Positions 16,045 to 23,963 of a DNA stretch of 64,000 bases are shown piece by piece; within the stretch, counting starts at the first letter, position 1, and the number at the start of each line of letters is the position of its first letter. Position numbers and translations under genes: made by a program. The notes beneath the pieces were generated by a model. The model was not told the DNA's origin, did no database searches, and saw only the letters and a program-made list of their open reading frames with translations. Source of the DNA: Akkermansia muciniphila (lineage in GTDB: Bacteria; Verrucomicrobiota; Verrucomicrobiia; Verrucomicrobiales; Akkermansiaceae); assembly GCA_945888515.1 (NCBI GenBank), contig CAMDAD010000007.1:62001-126000 (forward strand), written 5' to 3'.

Positions 16045-16854
16045 ATGTCCAACACGATCCGTATTCTTTTTCTCGGCGATATCGTCGGCGAGCCTGGTCG
16101 CAAAGCCGTGCACCATCTTCTGCCGGAAATCAAACGCAAAGAAAACATCGATTTCATCATCGTCAATGGCGAAAATGCCGCTGCTGGGCGTGGCATCACT
16201 CCTAAGATCGCCATCGACCTCTTGCGCGCCGGCGCCACCGTAATCACTACGGGTGACCACGTATGGGACCAAGCGGAAATTGTGCACTATTTCCCCACCG
16301 AACCGCGCCTACTCCGGCCCGGCAACTACCCGAAAGGCACTCCCGGTGCGGGTACGGTGATTCTGGATACAGACAAAGGAAAAGTCGCCGTCATGCAAGC
16401 CCAGGGCCGCTCGTTCATGCAGCCACCATTAGAAAACCCCTTCATTTGGGCGGACGATGAAGCTCTGCGTCTGCACGAACTCGGTGTCAAAGTCGTTTTT
16501 ATGGACTTCCACGCAGAGACCACTAGCGAGAAAATTGCGATGGGCCGCATGCTCGATGGCAAGGTTTCCGCTGTTGTAGGCACCCACACGCATGTGCAAA
16601 CTGCCGACGATACCATCCTCCCTCACGGCACCGCCTACCTCACCGATGCTGGCATGTGCGGCCCCGACGACTCCGTGCTCGGCCGCGCCTGCGAGTCAGT
16701 CATCTGGCGTTTCCGCTCGGGTCTGCCCACGCGTTTCCCCATTGCCAAAGGTCCCGTACGTTTGTGCGGGGCGATCGTCGAGGTGGACTGCACCACGGGG
16801 CACGCCCTGCAATTTTACCGCTACAATCACTTGCTCAGCATCGGCGAAATCTAA
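16045..16854 (+). CDS. ymdB: YmdB-family metallophosphoesterase (2',3'-cyclic nucleotide phosphodiesterase)
   Basis: A 269-residue TIGR00282-type phosphoesterase. Metal-binding motifs are visible in order: 'LFLGDIVGEPGR', 'IVNGENAAAGRG', 'TTGDHVWDQ', 'DFHAETTSEK' and 'VVGTHTHVQTAD'. Homologs hydrolyse cyclic nucleotides; Bacillus YmdB affects biofilm and sporulation gene expression. ATG 16045 places the first beta strand at the N-terminus as usual. It is followed 6 nt later by miaA, so the two are co-transcribed. Confidence 0.92.
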   Translation: MSNTIRILFLGDIVGEPGRKAVHHLLPEIKRKENIDFIIVNGENAAAGRGITPKIAIDLLRAGATVITTGDHVWDQAEIVHYFPTEPRLLRPGNYPKGTPGAGTVILDTDKGKVAVMQAQGRSFMQPPLENPFIWADDEALRLHELGVKVVFMDFHAETTSEKIAMGRMLDGKVSAVVGTHTHVQTADDTILPHGTAYLTDAGMCGPDDSVLGRACESVIWRFRSGLPTRFPIAKGPVRLCGAIVEVDCTTGHALQFYRYNHLLSIGEI

Positions 16855-16860
16855 TGCCCC

Positions 16861-17730
16861 ATGTCCGCGCGACCCTTTTATATTTGTGGTCCTACCGCGA
16901 GCGGCAAGTCCGCCTGCGCTCTTGCTCTTGCCCAACTTAGGGACGGTGAAATTGTCAATGCCGATGCCTTCCAACTCTATCGAGGCCTCGAGACGATTAC
17001 CGCAACGCCCTCGCCGCAAGATCAATCAATCATACCGCATCACCTCTACGGTGTGCTTTCTCCTAACGAATCCTGCGATGCCCAGCGCTACTGCGCACTC
17101 GCTCGTCCGGTGATCGATGACATCATCGCCCGCGGCAAAACGCCCATCATCACCGGCGGCTCGGGACTCTATCTGAAATTCCTCAGCCACGGCCCCTCTC
17201 CTCTGCCCCAAGGCAACGCCGCGCTGCGTGCCGCACTGGATGCACTTTCGTTAGAACAGCTCGTTGCCGAACTACAAAAAGTCGATCCCGTGGAAGCCGC
17301 GCAAATCAATCTCCGCAACCGCCGCTATGTCTCACGCGCTGTGGAGATTTTCCGTCTCAGCGGCATTCCAGCGTCGGACCAAAGGCGCAACTGGGAACAC
17401 GTCAGTAAAGAAAAAGAATACGAACTTCGCGGCATGCTTCTGCAAATCCCCCGCCCGATTCTCCACGAACGCATCGCCACCCGATGCCACGATATGTTAG
17501 AGAACGGAGCGATTGCACAAATTGCCACACATCGCCATCATTTCTCCACCACCTGCCGCAAAGCCATCGGCGTGCCTCAAATCCTTGATTTGTTAGAGGG
17601 GAAAATCGACCACGACACCTGCCTCCAACTCATCATCCAAGCCACCCGCCAATACGCCAAGCGACAAGAGACTTGGTTCCGCCGCGAAACGTGGCTCACA
17701 CCTTCACCATGGAACGCTCCAGTCCTATGA
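16861..17730 (+). CDS. miaA: tRNA dimethylallyltransferase
   Basis: Transfers a dimethylallyl group to adenosine 37 of tRNAs that read UNN codons. 289 residues, near the family norm. Motifs: P-loop 'CGPTASGKSACAL' at the N-terminus, 'VNADAFQLYRGL', 'IITGGSGLYLKFL' and the substrate-binding 'NRRYVSRAVEIFR', ending with the conserved 'TRQYAKRQETWFRR'. The usual 'DSMQVYR' appears here as 'NADAFQLYR', a modest deviation. It converges with and overlaps the next gene by 6 nt. Confidence 0.95.
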   Translation: MSARPFYICGPTASGKSACALALAQLRDGEIVNADAFQLYRGLETITATPSPQDQSIIPHHLYGVLSPNESCDAQRYCALARPVIDDIIARGKTPIITGGSGLYLKFLSHGPSPLPQGNAALRAALDALSLEQLVAELQKVDPVEAAQINLRNRRYVSRAVEIFRLSGIPASDQRRNWEHVSKEKEYELRGMLLQIPRPILHERIATRCHDMLENGAIAQIATHRHHFSTTCRKAIGVPQILDLLEGKIDHDTCLQLIIQATRQYAKRQETWFRRETWLTPSPWNAPVL

Positions 17731-18795
17731 TTCCGGCATCGGCGTCAAGGTAGAGTCATCGCCAATCCACGCGCCGAAATAGGGCCACTCCGCGTTAGTC
17801 CGCCAGAGAAAGACAAAGAACGGTCGATCATAGTAAAAACGACGCGGCACGATGATTGGTCTCTCCACGCCACCAAACGGGTCGGCAGCGATGTATGAGC
17901 GCACTTCCACCGCTGCCCCTTTTTCGTGCAACCGAAAGCGACTGATTTGTCCGGCCCGTGCAATGCGCCAGGGCCCATTTTCGTAGTATCGACTCGATGT
18001 CAACTGGCTGGTGAAATCAGAATCCACCTCGATGTTCGAGTAAGGAATGCGGATCTCATCCATGTCATGGATACGCGGATCATTCCATTGACCCGAGAGA
18101 TTTTCCGCATCGAACTGTTCCCTCCGCCATGTGCGTAGCCACGAGCAATCGGTCAAAAAATCCAGTTGTTTCGCCGGTTGATACAGAACAACCGTATCAT
18201 CGTTTTCGCGACATTCGATTTGAATCGCATGGGAGTGTTCCGCAGGTCGATAGGCGAGCACGCGCACATGTTCTCCGCGTGTCGCAGCATTCTTACGCGG
18301 TAAGCCGAAGTATGCTACCGGATGCATCTTCCCACCTGCGTGAAAACCCATGGCATCATGTTTGGCTCGGAGAAATGCTTTCTTGAAAGTGACTTGCCGC
18401 GAGAGCATGGCAAAGGCGACTCGTGAACCGGGACTTTCCGTCGCAAGGTGAAATGGCTTTTGATCATCCATTGTGATCTCCGCCGCTTGCCGGTTCACCT
18501 CATCGACGAATGCCTGTGTCGCCGGACCCGCCCACGCTTTCCACAAACCCTTCGGCATCGAGGCATCGGCATTCCACACAAAACCATCGAGCAACTTCAT
18601 CACCTCGTTAGGTGGTTCCACTTTGTTTGGTTTCCCACCCAGATCTTGATTGAGAGCATCCCACGCCGCTTGAAACGTGGGAGTCCAGATCACCGTACGA
18701 TTTTCCGGCATCGGTTCCGCAGGGTGCATGAGGCTGAACACCTGCCCCGATGCGGCGCTGATCATCAAAAAGAAAGATAGCCTAAATAAATTCAT
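17725..18795 (-). CDS. Secreted protein of unknown function (faintly serpin-like)
   Basis: 356 residues from ATG 18795, whose TGA neighbour overlaps the end of the upstream gene (ATGA). Signal peptide 'LFRLSFFLMISAASG'. I do not recognise a family with confidence. 'RTVIWTPTFQAAWDALNQDL' near the N-terminus and 'RPFFVFLWRTNAEWPYFGAWIGD' near the C-terminus faintly recall serpin strands ('PFLFLIR..'), but the central serpin elements are not evident. It is the second gene of a two-gene operon with a secretin-like protein. It converges with miaA. Confidence 0.6.
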   Translation of the reverse strand: MNLFRLSFFLMISAASGQVFSLMHPAEPMPENRTVIWTPTFQAAWDALNQDLGGKPNKVEPPNEVMKLLDGFVWNADASMPKGLWKAWAGPATQAFVDEVNRQAAEITMDDQKPFHLATESPGSRVAFAMLSRQVTFKKAFLRAKHDAMGFHAGGKMHPVAYFGLPRKNAATRGEHVRVLAYRPAEHSHAIQIECRENDDTVVLYQPAKQLDFLTDCSWLRTWRREQFDAENLSGQWNDPRIHDMDEIRIPYSNIEVDSDFTSQLTSSRYYENGPWRIARAGQISRFRLHEKGAAVEVRSYIAADPFGGVERPIIVPRRFYYDRPFFVFLWRTNAEWPYFGAWIGDDSTLTPMPES

Positions 18796-19628
18796 TTGAC
18801 CGTGAGAACATCGCATTTCACCAACACCATCACCTTGCGTTTGTGGTCGGTATTTCCTTTTTCATCCTTGGGAGAGACGACGCCTGCCAAATGGTATTTG
18901 CCGCTGTAGCATGTCAGCGCCAAGCTCAGGCGCATTATATAGAAGTCCGGCATCGACACCTCAAAGTCATTTTCGATCGAGTCCTTTCCTTTGTGCCAAA
19001 TGTTGCTTCCTGTGTGCCAGACCATTTCGGGCGCGAGACGGAGATCGATCACACGCTCATCATTATACAAAGTAGGCTCAATTTCCAAAGTGCTGCCCAA
19101 GTTTCTAAGTTCGAAACTGGTGGCAAAAGACGGAAAAGGAGTTTTTTGCGGAGTTTGATGAGTTGGCGCATCAGCATCTCCGCCAGAGTTGGGCACGATG
19201 CTCGGCGGCACATACTCGGTCGGATACATGAACTCATGTATGGATTCAGTCGTGGCTTTTTGTCCACTTTTCGCAATCATAATCATCGTCTCTAACACAC
19301 TCGCCTCCTTTTTCTCAACCATCTCCTGCAATTGCTCGCGCAGCTTGGTGGCATCGGCGGAAACTGGCTTCGACTTGAAAAGCAATTTCGTTAGAGCCTC
19401 GTGACTCAGTTCGATGAACTCGACCTGCACCTGAATTTGTTTAGGCAGATCCGCATCAAAGTCCTCACCATCCTCTTCCAGTTCCCGCGCCTCATTCTGT
19501 TCCTCAGCCGTTGCAGTGACATTGGCTCTCTCAAACGCCGGAGGTGCAGGCTCCTGTGCGGTGGCGAAAATGGCAATACTCACTCCGACCAAACCCAATA
19601 CTGATAGACACAGTGCGATTTTTTTCAT
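18792..19628 (-). CDS. Secreted protein with a secretin-like fragment
   Basis: 278 residues with an N-terminal signal peptide or anchor ('LSVLGLVGVSIAIFATA') and an acidic linker. The segment 'QIQVQVEFIELSHEALTKLLF' and the later 'SFELRNLGSTLEIEPTLYNDERVIDLRLAPEMVWHTG' resemble parts of secretin N and beta domains, and 'CYSGKYHLAGVVSP...KVMVLVKCDVL' resembles the secretin end strand. At this length it cannot form a full secretin pore. Similar short secretin-like proteins are common in Verrucomicrobiota. It overlaps the next gene by 4 nt. Confidence 0.6.
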   Translation of the reverse strand: MKKIALCLSVLGLVGVSIAIFATAQEPAPPAFERANVTATAEEQNEARELEEDGEDFDADLPKQIQVQVEFIELSHEALTKLLFKSKPVSADATKLREQLQEMVEKKEASVLETMIMIAKSGQKATTESIHEFMYPTEYVPPSIVPNSGGDADAPTHQTPQKTPFPSFATSFELRNLGSTLEIEPTLYNDERVIDLRLAPEMVWHTGSNIWHKGKDSIENDFEVSMPDFYIMRLSLALTCYSGKYHLAGVVSPKDEKGNTDHKRKVMVLVKCDVLTVK

Positions 19629-19695
19629 AACATGATATTACCGATTTTTTCATGAGCTAGCAAGGTGTTACGTGATCCTCCTGATGCCATCCATC

Positions 19696-20604
19696 TCATC
19701 GGAAATCATCAACGACCTTTTGCAAAGCTTCAATCAAACGCTGCCGTAGCACTGCCGCACGGTCCGCCAGCAAGCGCTGCGCCGCCTCATACTCGCGCCG
19801 TCCCTCCACTGTCTCAATCGCGATCGGAACATAGCCGTAGTCGGAAAGTTCATACGGACTCGCCCGCATATCGATCTCTCGCAGATCCTTGGCTAGGGCA
19901 AACGCATCGAGTAACAAGTCCCCAGGAATCCAAGGCTGGCACTTGAAGGCCCATTTATACAAATCCATGTTCGCATGAATGCAGCCCGGTTGCTCCATCA
20001 CAGAACGCCCGTCCAGCGATGGTTGTAACTGATTCAGGGGCCGCGCGGCTGGAGTGAAAAAACGAAACGCATCGTAGTGCGTGCAGCGGATCGGTCGCGA
20101 TTCCACAAAGCGCGCGATCTCCTCCGCCGGCAAGCGCAAGGCCGCCACCTCGCCATGGCGCACGGATTCCGTCCGATACACCATCGCCCACTCATGCATG
20201 CCGAAACACCCAAAATTCCCCGCCTGCGCTGCCGTATTCCGCAACAGCGCAAGGATCCAATGCAGCCGCGCTCTTTCCTTTTCCTCCAGGCCCTCCACGC
20301 TCACAAAAAGTCTGCCGCCACGCCATTGGTAATAACGAAGCATCCACTCCGGTCTTTGCGATTCAACGCACTCTAACGAAACTCCATAACCTGGATGCCA
20401 CTGCTCCAATTTCCGCAGCTTGTAAGGATAATACGTGAACAAAAAATCCTCCACCGGATGCACAATCTGCCGCGAGCGTCGATCCAAGGTAGGCATGGTC
20501 CACCCCTGCGCGCGCTCTCGATGCGCCTGCAACAGCCCCGACCACACAGGCAGAGGAAGGCATTTCCCCGTCGCGCGGTTCTGTAGCATCGCATCGCATT
20601 CCAT
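19696..20604 (-). CDS. Conserved protein often annotated as 3-methyladenine DNA glycosylase
   Basis: About 302 residues. 'HRERAQGWTMPTLDRRSRQIVHPVEDFLFTYYPY' and 'GCIHANMDLYKWAFKCQPWIPGDLLLDAFALAKDLREIDMRASPYEL' are signatures of a family, common in Actinobacteria, labelled 3-methyladenine DNA glycosylase in databases. I know of no direct proof of that activity, and no HhH-GPD or AlkD repeats are visible. The start could be ATG 20604 or ATG 20589; the frame is open to 20664. It borders the decayed region that follows. The product is probably cytoplasmic, with no signal peptide. Confidence 0.65.
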   Translation of the reverse strand: MECDAMLQNRATGKCLPLPVWSGLLQAHRERAQGWTMPTLDRRSRQIVHPVEDFLFTYYPYKLRKLEQWHPGYGVSLECVESQRPEWMLRYYQWRGGRLFVSVEGLEEKERARLHWILALLRNTAAQAGNFGCFGMHEWAMVYRTESVRHGEVAALRLPAEEIARFVESRPIRCTHYDAFRFFTPAARPLNQLQPSLDGRSVMEQPGCIHANMDLYKWAFKCQPWIPGDLLLDAFALAKDLREIDMRASPYELSDYGYVPIAIETVEGRREYEAAQRLLADRAAVLRQRLIEALQKVVDDFR

Positions 20605-20823
20605 CCCCACGAGAAAAACCGCGAATCGCCGTGAAACACAATCAAAATCCACGCACCTTGACAAATCGCGCTAGACTTCACTGGAAGGGTAAAGCTGGCA
20701 ATCACGCCACGGAACGCCACTTCTACTCGGCGATACCAGAATGGTCGATCCGCTGTCCCTCTTTCTCAGCCTACGGGACTTCCGCGACGAGCGAGTTCCG
20801 CAGCAACTGGAAAGCCTCATCGA

Positions 20824-21222
20824 TCAAATGCCACTGTTAAAGTAAGGCTTGATGTTGATGATTTCACAATCGGGGCTGACATCACGACACATTCTCAGAA
20901 GTGGATCCAGAATCCACACACCACCAGAGCAAGCTATCACCAAGACCACATCGACCCCACATTTGATGAAATTTTCTACCCAGACCAAGCGACTGCCATC
21001 GCTTTCATCATACAGCACAATATTCGGCCTCACCTGAGAGTCGTAATACGGAGGGCTATCACGCATTGGTTTCTTCGATCCAGTGCTGTAGAATTTCTTC
21101 TCTCATCTCAGGATACTCCACAAGCCTGACATCGTCGGAAAACTGTTCGTCTGCCGTGAAGTTGGAGAAGCATGCCACTTTCAGCAGACAGGTCGGCGCC
21201 CGTGATGACCGCAAGACGTTGC
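20824..21222 (-). pseudogene. Decayed sirtuin (SIR2-family NAD-dependent deacetylase)
   Basis: Reading the minus strand from about 21222, one frame gives 'LEKAQRLAVITGADLSAESGM', the SIR2 NAD-binding 'TGAGISAESGI' signature. It breaks after this. A second frame gives 'FSNFTADEQFSDDVRLVEYPEMREEIL'. A third frame (20824-21066) gives 'VRPNIVLYDES', 'VDVVLVIACSGGVWILDPL' and 'IINIKPYF', matching the sirtuin C-terminal half. At least two frameshifts are needed, and the central zinc-ribbon region is missing. Total length is far below the usual 230-250 codons. A decayed gene is the best reading; sequencing error cannot explain the missing centre. Confidence 0.7.
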
Positions 21223-21399
21223 GCTTTCTCCAGAGTCACCGAGCAGACGGATCAAACATCTGGGCTGATCTTATGATCAAAAATTGCCTCTGCCCGCTTC
21301 ATTTCTTCCTACTCGTTTCATCCGAGTTGTGGTCATGAATCTATCGAGTATTCGCAGTAAGTCATTGGACGACATGATTGCGGAAAATCCATACATTTT

Positions 21400-21906
21400 T
21401 CACCGTTTGAGACGGCCGGCCCAGCGGGCGGCGTTTCTCAAGAGTGGCACCTCGGCGGAGACTTCTTCCTGAATGCGCGACACCAGCTTGAGATACTGGC
21501 CCAATACGCGCAGCGCATCTTCCCCCATTTCCTTGCCGTCAAAAAGTTCGGCAGTAGCCTGTGTGAAGTTCAATCCAAGCTGCAAAACTTGTGATCGCAG
21601 ATCCATGCCCATGTCGTGATTGGTCAGCAGCAATCGACGCTGTTTGTGTTTCGTTAGCCCACAAGAATCCAGGAACCATGTCGGTGAGCCGATCGAATCC
21701 ACATGGAGCAGGGTCAGCAGCTTCTTTTCGAATTGCCAGAGTTTGAGCAGACTCTCCTCCGACACATGGAGCATGCGCAGATAAGCAACGGTGCGCAAAA
21801 AAGCGAGGTAGGCGTGGGAGTAGCAAGCCCCCTTACCTGCTGGCAACTCAAACCGAGCCTGCCATCCGGAGAGAACCACAACAGCGCGATTGAGCTCTTT
21901 CGCCAT
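21400..21906 (-). CDS. Hypothetical protein, possible MerR-like fold
   Basis: 168 residues from ATG 21906. I do not recognise the family. It is mostly helical: 'YSHAYLAFLRTVAYLRMLHVSEESLLKLWQFEKKLLTLL' looks like the helix-turn-helix and linker of a MerR-type regulator. 'SPTWFLDSCGLTKHKQRRLLLTNHDMGMDLRSQVLQLGLNF' follows and could be a beta wing and helix. It has no signal peptide or membrane segment. It lies between a decayed sirtuin and a decayed IS30 transposase in the accessory region. Function is unknown. Confidence 0.6.
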   Translation of the reverse strand: MAKELNRAVVVLSGWQARFELPAGKGACYSHAYLAFLRTVAYLRMLHVSEESLLKLWQFEKKLLTLLHVDSIGSPTWFLDSCGLTKHKQRRLLLTNHDMGMDLRSQVLQLGLNFTQATAELFDGKEMGEDALRVLGQYLKLVSRIQEEVSAEVPLLRNAARWAGRLKR

Positions 21907-22014
21907 GGAAGAAAGTGTGTGCATACGATTGCAACCACCCTACAGGAGCATCGCGCCGATGAAAGAAAAAGTTTGCCGGGATCTTTCTCTAGTCTTTTCG
22001 TAAACTGAAAAATG

Positions 22015-22555
22015 GTGAGCCTATTTCTCTTGGGCGCTTGTTGAGTTTCTCTTGGACTTCGTAAATTTGCTCCTCGGTGATTTTGCTGAAGTCGGTTCGC
22101 TTGAGTAAATACTAGCGGATGAGGCCCTTGATGTTTTCATCGAGTCCTCACTCCCATCATTGGTAAATTTCTTGCCGTTATCATAAGTGAGTGTGTGAGA
22201 TTGTTTGCGTTAGGGCCCCAAGGCGGTGATGATGGCTGTGCTTACCGCGTGTGCGGTACTGTCTGTGCCTTTCACCAAGAGAGATCGGCGACTTCTTCGA
22301 TCAACGATTGTTAGAAGAACAGGTCCTGATTGCAGACCAATGACGGGTCCATCTCGTTGTCTACGTAACGAGGTCGATCTTCGAGTCCTTGGGGACGCGT
22401 GCTGATACAGCGCTGATCTGAAATGCGTCCACTTCGCTCACCGGAAAGTCCCGTTTGCGGTAAGTGCCAATCTTGTGGCGTAGGGATGCTTCTTGCTAGT
22501 GAGGGTTTCGATAGTAAAATTGCTCTTCGTTAGTCAGGTGCTTGTAGGACAGTTG
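22015..22555 (-). pseudogene. Decayed IS30-family transposase
   Basis: The minus strand, read across frames, keeps the IS30 order. The N-terminal 'YKHLTNEEQFYYR' is at 22508-22549. 'DRPRYVDNE' is near 22360 and 'LTIVDRRSRRSLLVKGTDSTAHAVSTAI' at about 22220-22310. The catalytic 'LTYDNGKKFTND' is near 22170, and 'DENIKGLIR-stop-YLLKRTDFSKITEEQIYEVQEKLNKRPRE' at about 22030-22140. Each part matches IS30 transposase ('TADNGKEF', 'NENTNGLLRQYF...TQEQ...LNQRPRK'). Several frameshifts, an in-frame TAG where glutamine is expected, and a deletion between the second aspartate and the final glutamate region show it is dead. I did not find terminal inverted repeats. Confidence 0.85.
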
Positions 22556-22661
22556 TCATTGGATTTAGTTTTGACGGAGTGAATCAAACCCGTTCTTCAG
22601 GCCCTGATCTACTCTTTTCCGTTCCGTTGCGCTTCCGAATTGAGTCCAAGGAGTGAGACAG

Positions 22662-22802
22662 GTGACGATGCATCGGATATTACGCACTTTTTTCTATTTT
22701 CTGGTTGCCATTGGTTACTATTTTAGTTACATGTATGACGCTGCACGCAATACATGGCACGATTTTCTATTGCGACGCACTCGGAAGGGGGGAGGCAACT
22801 GA
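22662..22802 (+). CDS. Possible small membrane protein (46 aa)
   Basis: A short frame starting at GTG 22662 (or ATG 22668), with an AAGGAG ribosome-binding site at 22648-22653, 8 nt before the GTG. It encodes one hydrophobic, aromatic-rich helix ('ILRTFFYFLVAIGYYFSYMY') and a basic C-terminus ('DFLLRRTRKGGGN'). The spacing of the ribosome-binding site and the positive-inside tail favour a real product, but there is no family match and it sits beside a dead insertion sequence. It could instead be a chance frame. Confidence 0.4.
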   Translation: MTMHRILRTFFYFLVAIGYYFSYMYDAARNTWHDFLLRRTRKGGGN

Positions 22803-22877
22803 AATACTGAGAGCCTTAACGGTGTCTGCGCGCGACTAGCTCACAAACGATCATCCACTATCAATCGACTTAATCTT

Positions 22878-23222
22878 ATGAGTGCAAAAAGAATAATAAT
22901 TTTGGCCACGGGCATCTTATGTGCCACGACGCCACAGCCTGTCCAAGCTGCAACACACGCGATTTTACTCGGTGCATCGATTCAAGCGAAGATCGATATC
23001 GCTGTCGCAAGTGACATCGTTGCCATCTTTGGCGGGACTTACAATGAAGATATCACCGTCAATAAAGCCATTCGACTGGTGAAAGTCAGCGGGCAACAAG
23101 TGATTGGTCAGATTGATGGGGATAAGATCTACCCGGTATCGACGGGTTACAAAGTGGCGGCAAGAAGCGAGGGATGTGGTGGCATGAGTTTTGCCGCAGC
23201 GGCTGCCGCTTGTTGTCTCTGA
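22878..23222 (+). CDS. Truncated secreted beta-helix-like protein
   Basis: 114 residues with a signal peptide ('IIILATGILCATTPQPVQA'). 'IQAKIDIAVASDIVAIFGGTYNEDITVNKAIRLVKVSG' is the first rung pattern of right-handed parallel beta-helix proteins (pectate-lyase-like fold), which normally continue for several hundred residues. Here the protein ends after about 95 more codons with an unusual tail, 'GMSFAAAAAACCL'. It is probably the broken start of a much larger exoprotein, or a remnant left by rearrangement. It sits upstream of the Cys/His repeat gene on the same strand. Confidence 0.55.
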   Translation: MSAKRIIILATGILCATTPQPVQAATHAILLGASIQAKIDIAVASDIVAIFGGTYNEDITVNKAIRLVKVSGQQVIGQIDGDKIYPVSTGYKVAARSEGCGGMSFAAAAAACCL

Positions 23223-23270
23223 CATCAGCAAACGACTGAATCAGAAAAATCTTTAATCAACGAAGAAAAC

Positions 23271-23519
23271 ATGTCGAAAAAGTGCAAATTTTGTGGATCT
23301 TCCTCCTTTGGTTCCTGCGTAAGGAGCCCCCACGGCAAACATGAACATATTGGCGACGATCGATCATGCGTGTATTGTGGTTCATCTTCTTATGGCTCAT
23401 GCGTCCGCAGCCCGCATGGAAACCACCAACATGGTCATGGTGCGAACAAGTGCATCTTCTGTGGATCGACATCCTCGGGCTCCTGTGTGCGGAGTCCTCA
23501 CGGCAAACATGAAAAATAA
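23271..23519 (+). CDS. Small protein of three Cys/His (zinc-ribbon-like) repeats
   Basis: 82 residues consisting almost wholly of three copies of one unit, C-x2-C-G-S-x-S-x-G-S-C-V-R-S-P-H-G-x-H, with a period of exactly 28 residues. Ligand sets: C5/C8/C16/H21/H24, C33/C36/C44/H49/H52 and C61/C64/C72/H77/H80. Additional histidines (H26, H54, H56) lie in the linkers. Each unit could bind one zinc or another soft metal. There is no signal peptide or membrane helix. I know similar single units in other bacteria but no established function. The preserved repeat pattern argues for a real, selected protein. Confidence 0.75.
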   Translation: MSKKCKFCGSSSFGSCVRSPHGKHEHIGDDRSCVYCGSSSYGSCVRSPHGNHQHGHGANKCIFCGSTSSGSCVRSPHGKHEK

Positions 23520-23963
23520 ATCAATCGGCTGAGAAGTGGCAGTGCGACAGATTGTGGGATCTTGCTAAAATCGGCCGCTCCGTGTCAGGCATGTCACATC
23601 AGGCAACAAGATCATAACACTTTTTGAGAACATCCGTAGTTGACACAGTTGCGCAGCGAATGCAGGGTTGGGGCATGACTTTTGTTACTCGCACCATCAG
23701 TGCCTTGCGCGCGATTTTTCTGCCTATGCGGTTAGCGAGACATTTTTCGCATGTCATGCGGATGAGAGCAACCGGATCGATCGACGTCAAATTCTCGGCA
23801 GCATCTGAAGAGAGTGCGCGTGGTGTGTCCTGTAAGTCTTCAATATCCACCAGCCCCCTTTTCCCTGCCTCCGGCCTAGCCACCGGCTCTGTCAACGGCC
23901 TTCACCCCAAAGGTCAAATTCCTAGCAAAAAATTTAGCAACCATCATACACCCTTAATCTGTC
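23520..23963. other. Intergenic region, no supported gene
   Basis: About 440 nt between the Cys/His repeat gene and the giant exoprotein. Open frames exist on both strands (for example minus 23599-23895), but none shows a domain, a ribosome-binding site or a coding pattern I trust. It may be further mobile-element debris like the sequence at 20.8-22.6 kb. Confidence 0.4.

Noticed and set aside
20741..20845. 34-codon plus-strand frame beginning MVDPLSLFLSLRDFRDER
   Set aside because: It recalls the start of some IS transposases, but it is too short and the similarity too weak to call.
23283..23519. Possible CRISPR-like tandem array
   Set aside because: The 84-nt periodicity is in a reading frame and encodes the Cys/His repeats; no repeat-spacer pattern or cas gene is present.
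23599..23895. 98-codon minus-strand frame with a faint transposase look
   Set aside because: The similarity to IS1182-type N-termini was only a general hydrophobic/basic pattern; no catalytic motif is present.
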